DNA of 64,000 nucleotides from Agapetus fuscipes (taxonomy: Eukaryota > Arthropoda > Insecta > Trichoptera > Glossosomatidae). Within the stretch, counting starts at the first letter, position 1, and every line of letters begins with the position of its first letter. The notes below the pieces were generated by a model that was not told where the DNA came from, did no database searches, and saw only the letters and a list, made by a program, of their open reading frames with translations. Location of the stretch: assembly GCA_951799405.1 (NCBI GenBank), contig OX637338.1, positions 620,001 through 684,000 on the forward strand. Reading direction: 5' to 3'. The translations under genes and the position numbers were made by a program. This document shows, piece by piece, positions 21,196 through 32,120 of the stretch.

Positions 21196-22537
21196 TATGT
21201 AGGTACTAGGGGAACAGGACTTGCGTTTGCTGATGTGTCGTCACTGATCTAGGAAGATTATTATTATTATTATGTAGGTACTAGGGGAACAGGACTTGCG
21301 TTTGCTGATGTGTCGTCACTGATCTAGTAAGATTATTATTATTATTATGTAGGTACTAGGGGAACAGGACTTGCGTTTGCTGATGTGTCGTCACTGATCT
21401 AGTAAGATTATTATTATTATTATGTAGGTACTAGGGGAACAGGACTTGCGTTTGCTGATGTGTCGTCACTGATCTAGTAAGATTATTATTATTATTATGT
21501 AGGTACTAGGGGAACAGGACTTGCGTTTGCTGATGTGTCGTCACTGATCTAGTAAGATTATTATTATTATTATGTAGGTACTAGGGGAACAGGACTTGCG
21601 TTTGCTGATGTGTCGTCACTGATCTAGGAAGATTATTATTATTATTATGTAGGTACTAGGGGAACAGGACTTGCGTTTGCTGATGTGTCGTCACTGATCT
21701 AGTAAGATTATTATTATTATTATGTAGGTACTAGGGGAACAGGACTTGCGTTTGCTGATGTGTCGTCACTGATCTAGTAAGATTATTATTATTATTATGT
21801 AGGTACTAGGGGAACAGGACTTGCGTTTGCTGATGTGTCGTCACTGATCTAGTAAGATTATTATTATTATTATGTAGGTACTAGGGGAACAGGACTTGCG
21901 TTTGCTGATGTGTCGTCACTGATCTAGTAAGATTATTATTATTATTATGTAGGTACTAGGGGAACAGGACTTGCGTTTGCTGATGTGTCGTCACTGATCT
22001 AGTAAGATTATTATTATTATTATGTAGGTACTAGGGGAACAGGACTTGCGTTTGCTGATGTGTCGTCACTGATCTAGGAAGATTATTATTATTATTATGT
22101 AGGTACTAGGGGAACAGGACTTGCGTTTGCTGATGTGTCGTCACTGATCTAGTAAGATTATTATTATTATTATGTAGGTACTAGGGGAACAGGACTTGCG
22201 TTTGCTGATGTGTCGTCACTGATCTAGTAAGATTATTATTATTATTATGTAGGTACTAGGGGAACAGGACTTGCGTTTGCTGATGTGTCGTCACTGATCT
22301 AGTAAGATTATTATTATTATTATGTAGGTACTAGGGGAACAGGACTTGCGTTTGCTGATGTGTCGTCACTGATCTAGTAAGATTATTATTATTATTATGT
22401 AGGTACTAGGGGAACAGGACTTGCGTTTGCTGATGTGTCGTCACTGATCTAGTAAGATTATTATTATTATTATGTAGGTACTAGGGGAACAGGACTTGCG
22501 TTTGCTGATGTGTCGTCACTGATCTAGGAAGATTATT
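21181..22537. repeat. 75-bp tandem array, 18 copies, with six-unit higher-order pattern
   Basis: Exact 75-bp spacing: the word GTAGGTACTAG starts at 21199, 21274, 21349 and so on to 22474. Unit: (ATT)5-6, then GTAGGTACTAGGGGAACAGG, ACTTGCGTTTGCTGATGTGT, CGTCACTGATCTAGTAAG. The only variation seen is AGTAAG against AGGAAG; AGGAAG occurs in copies 1, 6, 12 and 18. The (ATT)n part of the unit is the tail of the adjoining SINE-1. No frame stays open. Confidence 0.97.
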
Positions 22538-22740
22538 CGCAAGGCAAATTGAGAGATGAAATCAACTGGTTATTGAGAGTTCAGTGTCTATTAAGATGTA
22601 AGAGATACGATGGAGTTAAAAGAGCAAATGTGAAAGAAATGGAATTTAAGCAGAAAATAGGCTGGCTGCATGGAGACAGATGCCTGGGAAAATTAAATAA
22701 AAAATAACTGGATCTAAAATAAGACAGGGTTCAAAAGTGC
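22538..22740 (+). other. Unassigned stretch, possible LINE-like remnant
   Basis: Follows the array. A plus frame reads GKLRDEINWLLRVQCLLRCK and further lysine-rich sequence to a stop near 22705. I do not recognise it; it may be a remnant of a retrotransposon tail. Confidence 0.25.
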
Positions 22741-23143
22741 ACCTAAACAACAAGTAAATATTTTAGGAGTTCGGATGATTCACTTTTCTTTCCTGATCTG
22801 TTTTGGAACTCCAGTTAATTCAGAAATCCAGTTAATTCATTGCGCAATCCAACAATGACAAACATGTGTGTACCTGCTCATTTAAACGTACTTATCGAGG
22901 ATGTGGGACAAAAAACAAAAATAATGAGTGTATGTCCACCGTGCATGTATTTCCATACAATCATTGTGATCTGTCATTGCCGTTGTCCATCTCCTGCAGT
23001 GTCGTGCCTCGTCCACTCGTGGTCGCCAGTGCGTGTGTTCTGTCCAGTGATAGCTGCCAATAAATAAGTCTGTGATTGGAGCAGACGATGAAGACGTTTT
23101 CTAAATTGTAGTTTTTTCCCCTCCGGCATGCAAAGTATTCGCG

Positions 23144-23161
23144 ATGAACAATAACGCTAAA
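23144..23161 (+). CDS. qua: Possible first coding exon of villin (6 codons)
   Basis: ATG at 23144 opens MNNNAK and is followed directly by GTGAGTGC, a consensus donor in phase 0. The first certain villin exon (33747) starts in phase 0 and lacks an in-frame ATG before the gelsolin fold, so it needs such an exon. The upstream GC-richer sequence (22980-23050) could be 5' UTR. The implied intron is 10.6 kb. This is a proposal only. Confidence 0.35.
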
Positions 23162-23566
23162 GTGAGTGCTGCACTTTCTCATCTCTAATAATGCCGCTTA
23201 CAAAAAATGACAATACAAATATATTATTAATTAATTATTGATGCATCTGAAAAGAGTATCAGTAAAATCCAAAACGACAATGAAAATGTGTTACAATTGG
23301 TTTGAAATATTTTTTTAATCATCTGTAAATCAAACAAAATGTAAAAGTTGTACCTACTTGTTTCGCTATTAATAAGTATTGCTTGCCTATTTCATAAAAA
23401 AAAATCCGATTTGTTTGATAAAATCCTGTTTTTTGTTGTTGTTTCAAACGATACAAATACCTGATAAATTATAGGTGTATGCTGATGGTTTTCTGAAATA
23501 TAGGTGTATGCATTTTCTTGAAAAAATTGTCAAGCACTTTATTATAGAACACAAAGACTTATACTT

Positions 23567-23825
23567 ACTTGACTTATAGGTTGGTATGCGGCTGACCACC
23601 CATTCTGTAAAAATGGTTCACTTTGCCAATGTCACCCCTGTCTCAGGGAAGGGCGGCAAGAGTTGCAGGGTGTATGTCCATTTGAGATTTGGTTTTTATG
23701 TTGTAGGTTCACATGAGGCATGTGCAAGCGCGAAATTGTATGTGTCTGGTTGTGAGAATGCATGTAATGTGAATCTCCAATGTAACATATCTTTGCAACT
23801 TAGATAAGATTAGATTAGATTAGAC
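23567..23825 (+). mobile_element. SINE-like family A
   Basis: Close relative of the 18524 copy (shared GGGCGGCAAGAGTTGCAGGG, GAGAATGCATGTAATGTGAA) with tail AGATAAGATTAGATTAGATT. Confidence 0.85.
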
Positions 23826-23829
23826 AAAG

Positions 23830-24860
23830 GAAACAGAAACGACACGCATTTTTTTATAAAAAAAAATGTAATCATCTTGATGATATGCGTACTCGTAGTA
23901 GTACCTACTGTCAAATGTGTTAACCTGTCATTTCTGTATATGGAAAAGGCCTTGCTTATCGACGATTGCAAAATCTCCACTGAATGGCTCCTTTCGATGA
24001 CTGTTTCCTTATGTCAAAAACAAAGATAATTTTAGGTTTTCAACCAAAACAAGAAACACAACTAAAAATATGAAAGAGACATAAGAATTAAGATTGTTGT
24101 AAAGTTATCTAAAAGCTAAAGTGCAGTTTAATGGTGAATGTTGAATACTGCTGATTTTGATTGTCAACGCGTTATCATTGGCTATTTTCTCGTACTTTTT
24201 CATAACAAAATGTTTTTATTTGATTTTCTTTACTTATGGTTTATTTTTTAGAAATCTGCAACATTCTTTCATTAATAATTTATGATATATATATATATAC
24301 TATAAGTAAGTCGTGCATTTACGTTCATACACAAACATATAAAATATCATTGTATTTGTTCGCAAATCTCTTTCTTTCTGCAGGAAATTGCGCCAAATGC
24401 TGCCGCCATATTTCGGCCACTAATTATGTAAAGTGCTTGTCGGCAAGTCATGATAATGTAGATAATAAAAGCTTTTGTAAAAAGTAACTCCGCATTAGTT
24501 TATCTTTCTTGGAAGTATTCAATTAGCAAATGCAATTTATGATCTGGCATAAACTAGATCTTGGCGAAATTATTGCTAAAAACAATATAATTGTGTAATT
24601 ATGTACTTAACTAGTTTAACTAGTTACTAAATACTTTCTCTCTAAATATCGCATTTTGTATCGTCACATATATTAGAGATGAAACTAAAATTTAATAAAA
24701 AAAAAATTATCGCCATATTTATGATGGCATTCGAAACTATCTAATCTTTAGAAAATGCAGAAAATTTGTAAATATTTTTTACTATACATAACTTATAATA
24801 GTTGTAAAATTTATATTCTTCAAATTATGATCCTTGATCAATAGGTTGGCACAAGGCTGA
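23830..24860. other. A+T-rich intergenic stretch, nothing recognised
   Basis: No recognised repeat or gene. One (TA)n run at 24284-24299. The 83-codon frame at 24236-24487 includes CAKCCRHISATNYVKC, but I see no supporting splice or family signal. Confidence 0.35.
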
Positions 24861-25128
24861 CCTTCTAAATCTAAATCTAAATCTAAGCTGCAAAGATATG
24901 TATCATTTGAGATTCATATAAAATGCATTCCCACAAGCAGACACGCATAATTTCGCGCTCACACATGCCGCATGTGGACCTACAATATAAAAAAACCCAA
25001 TCTCAAATGAACATAAGCCCTGCAACTCTTTCCGACCTTCCCTGAAACAGGGGTGACATTGGCAAAGTGAACCATTTTTTACAGAATGGGTGGTCAGCCT
25101 CATACCAACCTATAAGTCAAGGAACTAT
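24860..25128 (-). mobile_element. SINE-like family A
   Basis: Minus copy: tail CTAAATCTAAATCTAAATCT at 24866, head CATACCAACCTATAAGTCAA at 25110. Complete. Confidence 0.85.
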
Positions 25129-25179
25129 ATAAATTAGAATGATTGTATAATTAATATATTTCAAATTATGATACTTGAT

Positions 25180-25300
25180 TAATAGGTTGGTACAAGGCTG
25201 ACCTTTCATGCTAGAAAAATAGGTTCACTTTTGCCAGGGAAAAGTGGCAGGAGTTTCAGGGTTTATGTTTATTTTGGGCTTGGCCTTTATTTTGACAGTT
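25180..25300 (+). mobile_element. SINE-like family A, truncated
   Basis: TTGATTAATAGGTTGGTACA, AGGCTGACCTTTCATGC, TTCACTTTTGCCAGGGAAAA; ends before the tail. The 24841 flank (TTGATCAATAGGTTGGCACA) is a second such head. Confidence 0.6.
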
Positions 25301-25599
25301 TATGGGCAGTTTAAAATATTATTGCTTGTAAAATATATTTGCAAATTTTTCTACAGATTTTATAATGAAACAATTCGATATCATAGTTTTTTTTTACTTA
25401 AAACTTAGCTTAGCGACCTGAAACAATATTTCCCATGTAAAATATTTATCTATCTTACAACTTAGATTATATATTTACTAATTAATTTTTCTGACACGTA
25501 GTCAGGTAGTACTGCTGAGATTTCCATTATATTAAATGTGAAAATTAAGTGATAATGCGATAATTACGAGACAGGTAATATTTTCACATTACCTGCCTT

Positions 25600-26030
25600 T
25601 ACAGGCATTTATGCTAATAAATGTTTGTATTGCTAATCACATAAAAACTCTGCATAATGTAACCAGCTGTTGGGAGACTCTCTGTACCCAGAGTCGGGCA
25701 GCAATCGATTTGGAAAGCCTGCAATGCATGAAGATATTCAAATCTGCATGCTCTCAGCGACCAGCACGCTTTCTTCGTATGCATTCAACGCTAAATGCAG
25801 CAAATCACGAACATCTTGTGAGGCTGCAGCTCTCAGGCAAGCCACTGCAGTGTGGGCAGTGCAGGCCAGTAGAGAGAGAGATTCAAATCAATCTCCAGCT
25901 GATGAGAATCTCTCCAGAACGCACTCAATATATAAAATGACAATCAGATTTGGAGGGGGGCAGAAACACATGAAATCTCCAGTTGTACATCCAGAGTCAT
26001 AATACACATGAAATCTCTAGTTGTACATCT
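25600..26030 (+). other. Unassigned stretch with a 110-codon frame and a 37-bp tandem duplication
   Basis: Frame 25670-26002 has a fairly even composition (GDSLYPESGSNRF, HEDIQICMLSATSTLSSYAF) unlike the A+T-rich noise around it, but no family is recognised. Its end contains two tandem copies of ACACATGAAATCTC-AGTTGTACATC-AGAGTCATAAT (25967-26040). Confidence 0.25.
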
Positions 26031-26150
26031 AGAGTCATAATAAAAGGAGAGCTTGTATGAAAAAGGTTATGACTCTGGATGAAATGAAAGTAGTATGCAA
26101 GGACCGAAAGAAATGGCGTTTGATTTGTATTGCTGGCGTTTAAGTCTGAG
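26030..26150 (+). mobile_element. LINE 3' fragment (38313-39090 family)
   Basis: AGGAGAGCTTGTATGAAAAA, GGATGAAATGAAAGTAGTAT and GCAAGGACCGAAAGAAATGG match the [10 protein letters not shown]...[11 protein letters not shown] coding end. Confidence 0.7.
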
Positions 26151-26267
26151 ACTTTAGAACAAAATCACTTTTTTATAGAATATGTTTAGTAGCTTTTTAA
26201 TTTTTTTACTGTTTAATTGTTCAGTGATTATTTGTTTTTTTTTATACTCAAATGTAATTAATTGCTT

Positions 26268-26485
26268 GTATTCCTTGACGTATAGGTTGGTATGAGGCTG
26301 GCCACCCATACTGTAAAAAATGGTTCACATTGCCAATATCACCCCTGTTTCAGGGAAGGTCGGCAAGAGTTGCAAGGCTTATGTCCATTTGAGAATTGGG
26401 TTTTTATATTGTAGGTGTATGCGCAATGTGTGAGCGCGAAATTATGCGTGTCTGCTTGTGGGAATACATTTAATATGAATCGCAC
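26268..26485 (+). mobile_element. SINE-like family A
   Basis: TATTCCTTGACGTATAGGTT head, full body, ends at AATATGAATC without the tail repeat. Confidence 0.8.
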
Positions 26486-26930
26486 TGAACCATTTCGTAT
26501 TTTACCCCAATAAGAACAGTGCTAGATAGTTGTATGTGTGCGCGTGTATGTAAGCATATACAGACACGTGGCCATCACACCAGCACACTAATATAAAACC
26601 ATGAAAAGCTGGTGCTCTATATGCGTGGGAACCGAAACCTTTTCAACTATTGTTGTATTGGTAATGACCAAAAATGCGGATGTGTGTTGATTGTTTATGG
26701 CGCTTTCTTCCAAAAAGTAGACGAATTGTAAACAGAAGATAAATCGTATTTCTTTTGATAATATACGCTTTCTACTTAATGTACCTATGTGTCTCAAAGA
26801 GAACGTTCTGAAAACTATACTCTATCGGCCTTATTCATTAGATTTATTAAATCACTTTAGACACAAAAAAAATGTATTGGAAAACCGACTTTCAACTGGT
26901 TGAAAACTTTTTTATGAATAAGTGGGTATC

Positions 26931-27500
26931 GGTCTGTAGACTGTAGTCTAGTGGTTAAGGCTACGGTTTCGTAATCTGAAGGTCGTAAGTTCGATTCCCG
27001 ACGAAGCACAAACTCAAAATATTTATAGAAGCTGTAAGGCTTACAGGCCGGTGATGATGCTGGAGGGTGGCTTTCCCTGGATCTGTTGCCGTGGTCTGTG
27101 GGAGCTGGAGCTTCTGGATGGCTGTTCCATGTCTACGATGAGCTTCTTTAGGGTAAGTCTCAGTTTCATCACAATCATCGTCATCATGTCACTTTCACGC
27201 TGAAGAAGCCCATCATAGACAACGTAAACGTCCGGAGCTCCAGCTCCCACAGACCACGGCAACAGATCCTGGAAAACAACTCTGCAGCAAAAATATTTAT
27301 ATATTCAAATAAGCCCTTCGCTGGGTTAAGTAAATCATTTGTTTTTTTTTTAAATACCGCTCAACAAAGGTCCATCCAGCCTTACAGCAAACGGGTCTTG
27401 CTTGAGAATTGGCGCTTTCTATGGCGATGATCAAGCTCGCAGATGACTCATTATGTGTGATTCACACAAATACAGCGCTCACCAAATAAATCATCCTTAC
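26931..27500 (+). mobile_element. tRNA-derived SINE-1 split by a family B palindrome
   Basis: Head GTAGTCTAGTGGTTAAGGCT with B box GTTCGATTCCCGACG at 26940-27010, body resuming at 27290 (CAAATAAGCCCTTCGCTGGG) and ending GCGCTCACCAAATAAATCAT with a short (ATT)n. The insert at 27028-27296 is the foldback listed next. Confidence 0.8.
27028..27296. mobile_element. Foldback family B, compact palindrome
   Basis: Left arm AGGCTTACAGGCCGGTGATG, CCGTGGTCTGTGGGAGCTGG; right arm CCAGCTCCCACAGACCACGG, CAACAGATCCTGGAAAACAA. Centre near 27170. Around 265 bp. Confidence 0.8.
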
Positions 27501-28118
27501 ATGTAGGTATTACTATTATTATTGACCGGGCGGAAACAAAGCCTTATCATAGCATGTTTCATTTATCACCGCTTCTATCTGAAATCATCCTCAACATTTA
27601 TATCGGATTCGGTTATGTAAACGCATCGAAAGCTCAGTACTAGATGGGCTAAAAAAGCCATCATTTGAGAGTTAGAAATGTGCTAACGCGCGCATTATAC
27701 TCTTTTTTTCATTTGGATAAATTAAGTAGTTTTTAAATCGGTTGTTGGGATTTTCAGAAGGTTCTTTCTCGAAGAAAATTGGGAAAGCAGTCTAACTTCT
27801 ATTCAAGCTGGTATAGCCGTAACATTATCTTGCAGGCATGGATGTCTAGCAGAACGCCACTAATCATGATGTACTCATGGTGAACAATCGAAAGAGCCTG
27901 CAGTCGGTAGACTCAGTCAGACATACAGTCTACAGATAGCGAAATAACTACGTACCTATTATCTTTCTCGTGCATTACTTACTTTATACTAGGGTGAGCA
28001 TTTATTAAGTTTTGTAAAAAATACTGTTACAATTTAAGGGTTCAATAAATAAAAACATCGGTAAATTGATTTCACACATTTTTTTGAGACATCATTCACA
28101 TTTGGCTCGAACAGAACT
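27500..28118. other. Intergenic stretch, nothing recognised
   Basis: Unique-looking DNA, no reading frame of note and none of the local repeat families. Confidence 0.3.
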
Positions 28119-28453
28119 TTAATTTTTGTACTGCATTGCTCGCCAGCTCCGATACAAGTCTCTCGTCAAAGCATCTCGATCTCTATTTATAGGTGTATAA
28201 GGGTTATTCTGGCACACGCGAGAAAAAAAGTGCACAATAGGTAAGTGTTCAACAACTCTTTCTTTCTTTGTGTTAAAATCTGCAAATTCCTGAAAGAAAA
28301 TCTTTGTGTTCACTTCATTCTCGTACGAATCTTGTTTGTGTTGGAAAAGAATTCGGTGTTTACCATATGGGAGGCTTTCGGTGAGGACAACGTTTACTAA
28401 GCATCGAAGAACCTCTAAAAGCAGGAAAATCCTGTTCTTCTCTAGTTTTCCTG
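28119..28453 (-). CDS. Possible terminal exon of an unknown gene
   Basis: A good acceptor on the minus strand (TTTTTATTATTACAG at about 28454-28468) opens a frame of about 111 codons to a stop at 28119: GKLEKNRIFLLLEVLRCLVN, later NTKIFFQEFADF and ending RDLYRSWRAMQYKN. Not recognised. A decayed copy of the same acceptor and first part lies at 29790-30360, so it may equally be a piece of a repeated element. The same frame continues upstream into SINE and 5S-like sequence, which is clearly not coding. Confidence 0.3.
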
Positions 28454-28469
28454 TAATAATAAAAAGTTG

Positions 28470-28546
28470 TAAATGTATTTTGTCCTCCGCCGGGATTTGA
28501 ATCCTCAACCTTCCATTTACGAGTCCGAAACGGACCGGTCCAAGAA
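28470..28546 (-). mobile_element. tRNA-like SINE-1 head joined to a 5S rRNA-like sequence
   Basis: Minus strand: GGACCGGTCCG, CTCGTAAATGGAAGGTTGAG and the B box region GATTCAAATCCCGGCGGAG. About 20 bp with the A box is missing compared with 57990-58070. It follows the 3' end of the 5S-like unit directly. Confidence 0.7.
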
Positions 28547-28664
28547 ATGCCAACAACACGCGGTGTACCAAGCGGTCACCCATCCAAGTAGCATCCGCGC
28601 CCAATGTTGCTTAACTTCGGTGATCTGATGAGAACCGGTGCTTTCAACATGGTATCGTCGTTGA
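28547..28664 (-). rRNA. 5S rRNA-like sequence (gene, pseudogene or SINE head)
   Basis: Minus strand, about 118 nt, matches the eukaryotic 5S rRNA throughout: 5' GTCAACGACGATACCATGTT, CACCGGTTCTCATCAGATCA, CCGAAGTTAAGCAACATTGG (start of box A and the loop region), GCGCGGATGCTACTTGGATG (internal promoter), GGTGACCGCTTGGTACACCG and 3' GTGTTGTTGGC. Changes at conserved places (GTCAACG for GCCAACG, GGTACACC for GGGAACACC, and GATGCTACTT where GGTTAGTACTT is usual) suggest a pseudogene or a 5S-derived SINE rather than a working gene. No T-run terminator at its end; SINE sequence follows instead. Confidence 0.75.
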
Positions 28665-28669
28665 CAGTT

Positions 28670-29380
28670 GACGTTGTTGTTTGAGTATGACACATTTATT
28701 TAATCAACAGTTAATTTAAGTAACGATTTATGTATCTATAGATCGTTTCTATGGCCGTACAGTCTGCAGAAGTTGTCTAATGCATATTGGTCGATCCCCA
28801 CATTGTAGGATAACTACGACCCATGGGTGTATCCTCTCTGTAAAGTGAACGTAAATTGACGTGTTACTTCATATATTATTCATATTTGTATTCATCATCA
28901 CAGAGGGTCGCCACCCTTGTGGAAGTTTAAATGATCTTCCCCTGCTCTCTCTTGACTTCGCTCCAGCTCCAGAAGAGCCAGTGCACAAATGTTTAAAAAC
29001 AAAAAAAAAATACGATTTTATTTGGGTTATTTGAATCAAACTGCAATTCATTTATTTTACACAATATACGGTTACCCAATACTGATCACTTTTTCTGGCT
29101 CTGCCTATATTGACTTCACGGTTTAATGTTTCAATCGACCTGGCCTGCACACAATTACGGCTCACATTATATAGTTGCGAAAGGAAACATTATTGTTTGT
29201 TCTAGATAATTCTACAGTGGATTGTAGCAGACCAGCCTACTAGCATCTATTTAATCATTATAATAGAGGCGGACACACACATATAAGCAAATCCCACGAA
29301 CTCTAAAGTTCGTAACAATATGGTCACCCCACAAATTGTGCAAAAAAGCGTGAAATCCTTTTTTCCACACACGAACGTAT
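28670..29380. other. Intergenic stretch, nothing recognised
   Basis: A+T-rich, short frames only. Confidence 0.3.
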
Positions 29381-29690
29381 TTTGTCTTACACAGTTGCCG
29401 TTCCGGGACATTACTTGGCAGTGTCGTGCTGCAGTAGGAGGCATGGCTGCTCCACCAGCCCACCGGGCCTCAGTCAGCTCCCAGCCGCCTGTCCGACAGG
29501 GTGCACCTTCAGTTTGCTCGTTGTGTAGTGAGTTACTGGTTTTTGGGGCTCGCCTGGCGACTTCCGGCCGTGTCTCCTGCCCTAGGGCTCCGCTTATCTC
29601 TCAGCCTGACGCTTTGCTTGTCGCGCCGCTTGGTGTTGAGGTAGCCAGCCTCACGCAGTGCTTCTAGTGCAGTGTTTTACGTTACCTCCT
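29380..29690 (+). other. GC-rich island with a 115-codon frame, unassigned
   Basis: About 310 bp of distinctly higher G+C than the surroundings, with a plus frame (29320-29667) containing MAAPPAHRASVSSQPPVRQG. Proline, serine and alanine rich, no known domain. It could be the 5' end of a retrotransposon or a leader exon; I cannot say. Confidence 0.25.
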
Positions 29691-29789
29691 TCAGGCGACA
29701 ACCCTCACGATGCATATTTTGGAGATTGGATTTTCTGACTACGTAATGTTTTGCTTTTTTATTTTATTTGTGTTATGTAGTTGTATCCT

Positions 29790-30360
29790 GCATCATATTT
29801 CGGCTAAAATCTGCAAAAATCCTGAAAGACAAACCTTTACGTTCACTAATCTAATCTAATCTGATCTAATCTTAGTGGCAAAATATATGTAACATTAGAG
29901 ATTCACATTATATGCATTTTCACAAACAGGCACGTATAAATTCGCGCTTAAACATGCCGCATGTGGTCCTGTAACTGTAACTCTGTCGCCATTCCGCTAG
30001 GGGGGGCCAGAGCCTCTGCAGAGTTGCCTCCATTTTTTCCTATCCTGACATCTACAATATAAAAACCCGAATCTCAAATGAACATACATACTGCAACTCC
30101 TGCCGACCTTCCCTGAAACAGGGGTGACATTGGCAAAGTGAACCATTTTCTACAGCATGGGTGGTCAGCCGCATACCAACCTATAAGTCACTTTTAATCT
30201 AATACGAATCTTATTTATGTCGGAAAATAATCCGATATTTTCTATTCACGAGGCTTAATTCGGTGTGGATTAAATTTACTAATCATTGAAAAACTGTTCC
30301 TCTTAAAGCAGGAAAATTCTGTTTTTCTTTAGTTTTTCTGTAAAAATAAAAAATTGTGAG
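29790..30360 (-). repeat. Decayed duplicate of 28270-28468 split by family A
   Basis: AAATCTGCAAAAATCCTGAA (29810) and the block 30205-30360 (GAAAAACTGTTCCTC, AAAGCAGGAAAATTCTG) align with 28270-28468; the family A copy 29846-30190 separates them. Confidence 0.6.
29846..30190 (-). mobile_element. SINE-like family A carrying a LINE scrap
   Basis: Minus copy, tail CTAATCTAATCTAATCTGAT. Its middle (29965-30055) is interrupted by CGCCATTCCGCTAGGGGGGG and following bases, the reverse complement of the end of the 38313-39090 LINE. Confidence 0.75.
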
Positions 30361-30839
30361 AATTTGTAGTTTGGATATGACACATTTATACAATCAATTA
30401 CGTACAGATTGGGTGAATATTTGAGAACATATTTTTACGTTTAGTAAAGTAAGTAAGCCATGTAAGCTTGTCAATTGTTCTTAGGAAGATATTCTAAAAA
30501 ATACTAAATACTCGTAGAAGTTTAATGCTTTCTCGGCCGGTAGTTCGTCACCTTAATACTTGTTTATCTTATGTCTATAAGATCTAATTTAACATGAGCA
30601 ATGTTAATATGTGTACAGGACCAATGAGTCTTATGAAAACTGGAAATTGATTAAAAAAATATTTAAAACAACTCTCACATTATCGTGTTTTACGCTTTTT
30701 TCTTAGCCCAGATTGTGTAGAATGCGATTCTTAAGACAATTTCATTTAAAGGTCTTCTTTGAATCAAATGTAAGATAAGCCAAACAAGCACTGGAGCGAC
30801 GATTTTATCTACACCGCTTTTCACCGAAATACTATGGGT

Positions 30840-31310
30840 TAGAGGTGCCCATACGGTCGATCGCGGGAGGTTTTAAGGTCGATCGCCGAGGATAGCTAAA
30901 ATTTCAGTGATCGACCATAAAACTGATTTGACATTTTGCACTCAATGTAATTTTACTTATATTAATCAATTTAACAAATTTCCAATTAACTTTTTACAAT
31001 TATATTTCTGTCTAGCACTTTCGCCTACAAGAAATTGTCCTGATGATGCCTTGTAGGCGAAAGTGCTAGACAGAAATAAAATTGTAAAAAGTTAATTAGA
31101 ACTTGGTTAATTTGATTAATATACAATGGACTTTCACTGTGTAAACCACCAAACCCTTAAAATATTAATTTTACTTATGCTAATTTTTTTCTTAATAAAT
31201 ATTTATAAATTATGAGTTAGGTATATTTGTTGGGCTAAACAGTTAAAATGTCGATCTCCTATTCAAAAAATTTTGCTAAGTCGATCTCCTCAAGAAAAAG
31301 TATGGATAAA
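30840..31310. mobile_element. Family H element carrying a hairpin insert
   Basis: Reverse complement of 18297-19005: AGGTGCCCATACGGTCGATC at one end, TCGATCTCCTCAAGAAAAAG at the other. The hairpin at 30985-31100 is absent from the other copy. Confidence 0.7.
30985..31100. repeat. Near-perfect 50-bp-arm hairpin
   Basis: Left arm AACTTTTTACAATTATATTT, CTGTCTAGCACTTTCGCCTA; right arm TAGGCGAAAGTGCTAGACAG, AAATAAAATTGTAAAAAGTT. Loop about 20 bp around AATTGTCCTGATGATGCC. Confidence 0.9.
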
Positions 31311-31319
31311 TAAAGCTAT

Positions 31320-31716
31320 AGGCACTACTCACTTCTAGCTGCTTACAATAAAATATTTTCCAAACGTCTAACATTTTTTCTTTGTACTATTATCTCTTCT
31401 AAATATAGGTATATCAAAAGATTTTCCCCATTTACAATGCTAATGAGTTACCTATTACCAATTCTCTAAATAAATCAAAGCCTTGCATGATTATGTGACA
31501 AGTAAAAGCGCCATTGTTTTTCATTTCAAAGTGCTGTCAGTGCTCGTCAGCTGACAGTTTATTATTTTGCATTTTCCATCCTTCATTACTTTCACGAAAA
31601 GCATTTTATCATTCCGCCCACTAACTTATCCGACAATCTAAGTTGCTGCAAATTTGTAAGAAAATGCGTGAAGTCATTACGAGGCCATTGTTCAAAAGAA
31701 ATAGATGTGTTGAATG
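31320..31716. other. Intergenic stretch, nothing recognised
   Basis: No family of this window and no long frame. Confidence 0.3.
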
Positions 31717-31854
31717 CAGGCCCAGATTAAGGGCGGTTCGAGTGGTGCGACCGAACCAGGGCCCCCGCGTCAAATAGTGGGCCCCCTAAACGTTTAAGAA
31801 AAACATACTTCAACTAATACTTCCACGACCAAAAACCCCGCTAGGGACTTTTAT

Positions 31855-32120
31855 AAAATCTAATATAATCTAATCTAAGTTGCAATGATGTGTAACATTA
31901 GAGTTTCACACTATATGCATTTTTACAAGCAAACACGTATGTATAAGCTCGCGCTTGTACATGCCGCATCTGAACCTACAACATAAAAACCAACATCTCA
32001 AATGAACATACAACCTACAACTCTTGCCGACCTTCCCTGAAACAGGTGTGACATTGGCAAAGTGAACCATTTTCTACAGTACGGGTGGTCAGCCACATAC
32101 CAACCTATAAGTCAAGGTAC
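31855..32120 (-). mobile_element. SINE-like family A
   Basis: Tail TAATATAATCTAATCTAAGT, head ACATACCAACCTATAAGTCA. Inside the hAT-like element. Confidence 0.85.

Noticed and set aside
21181..22537. CRISPR-like regular repeats
   Set aside because: There are no variable spacers; the whole 75-bp unit is repeated, in a eukaryotic genome.
18565..23807. Two nearly identical short proteins (66 and 73 codons)
   Set aside because: Both lie within family A copies and are broken in the other copies.
28119..28604. A single 161-codon gene
   Set aside because: Its first 50 codons run through SINE and 5S-like sequence; only the part after the acceptor at 28453 is kept as a weak exon candidate.
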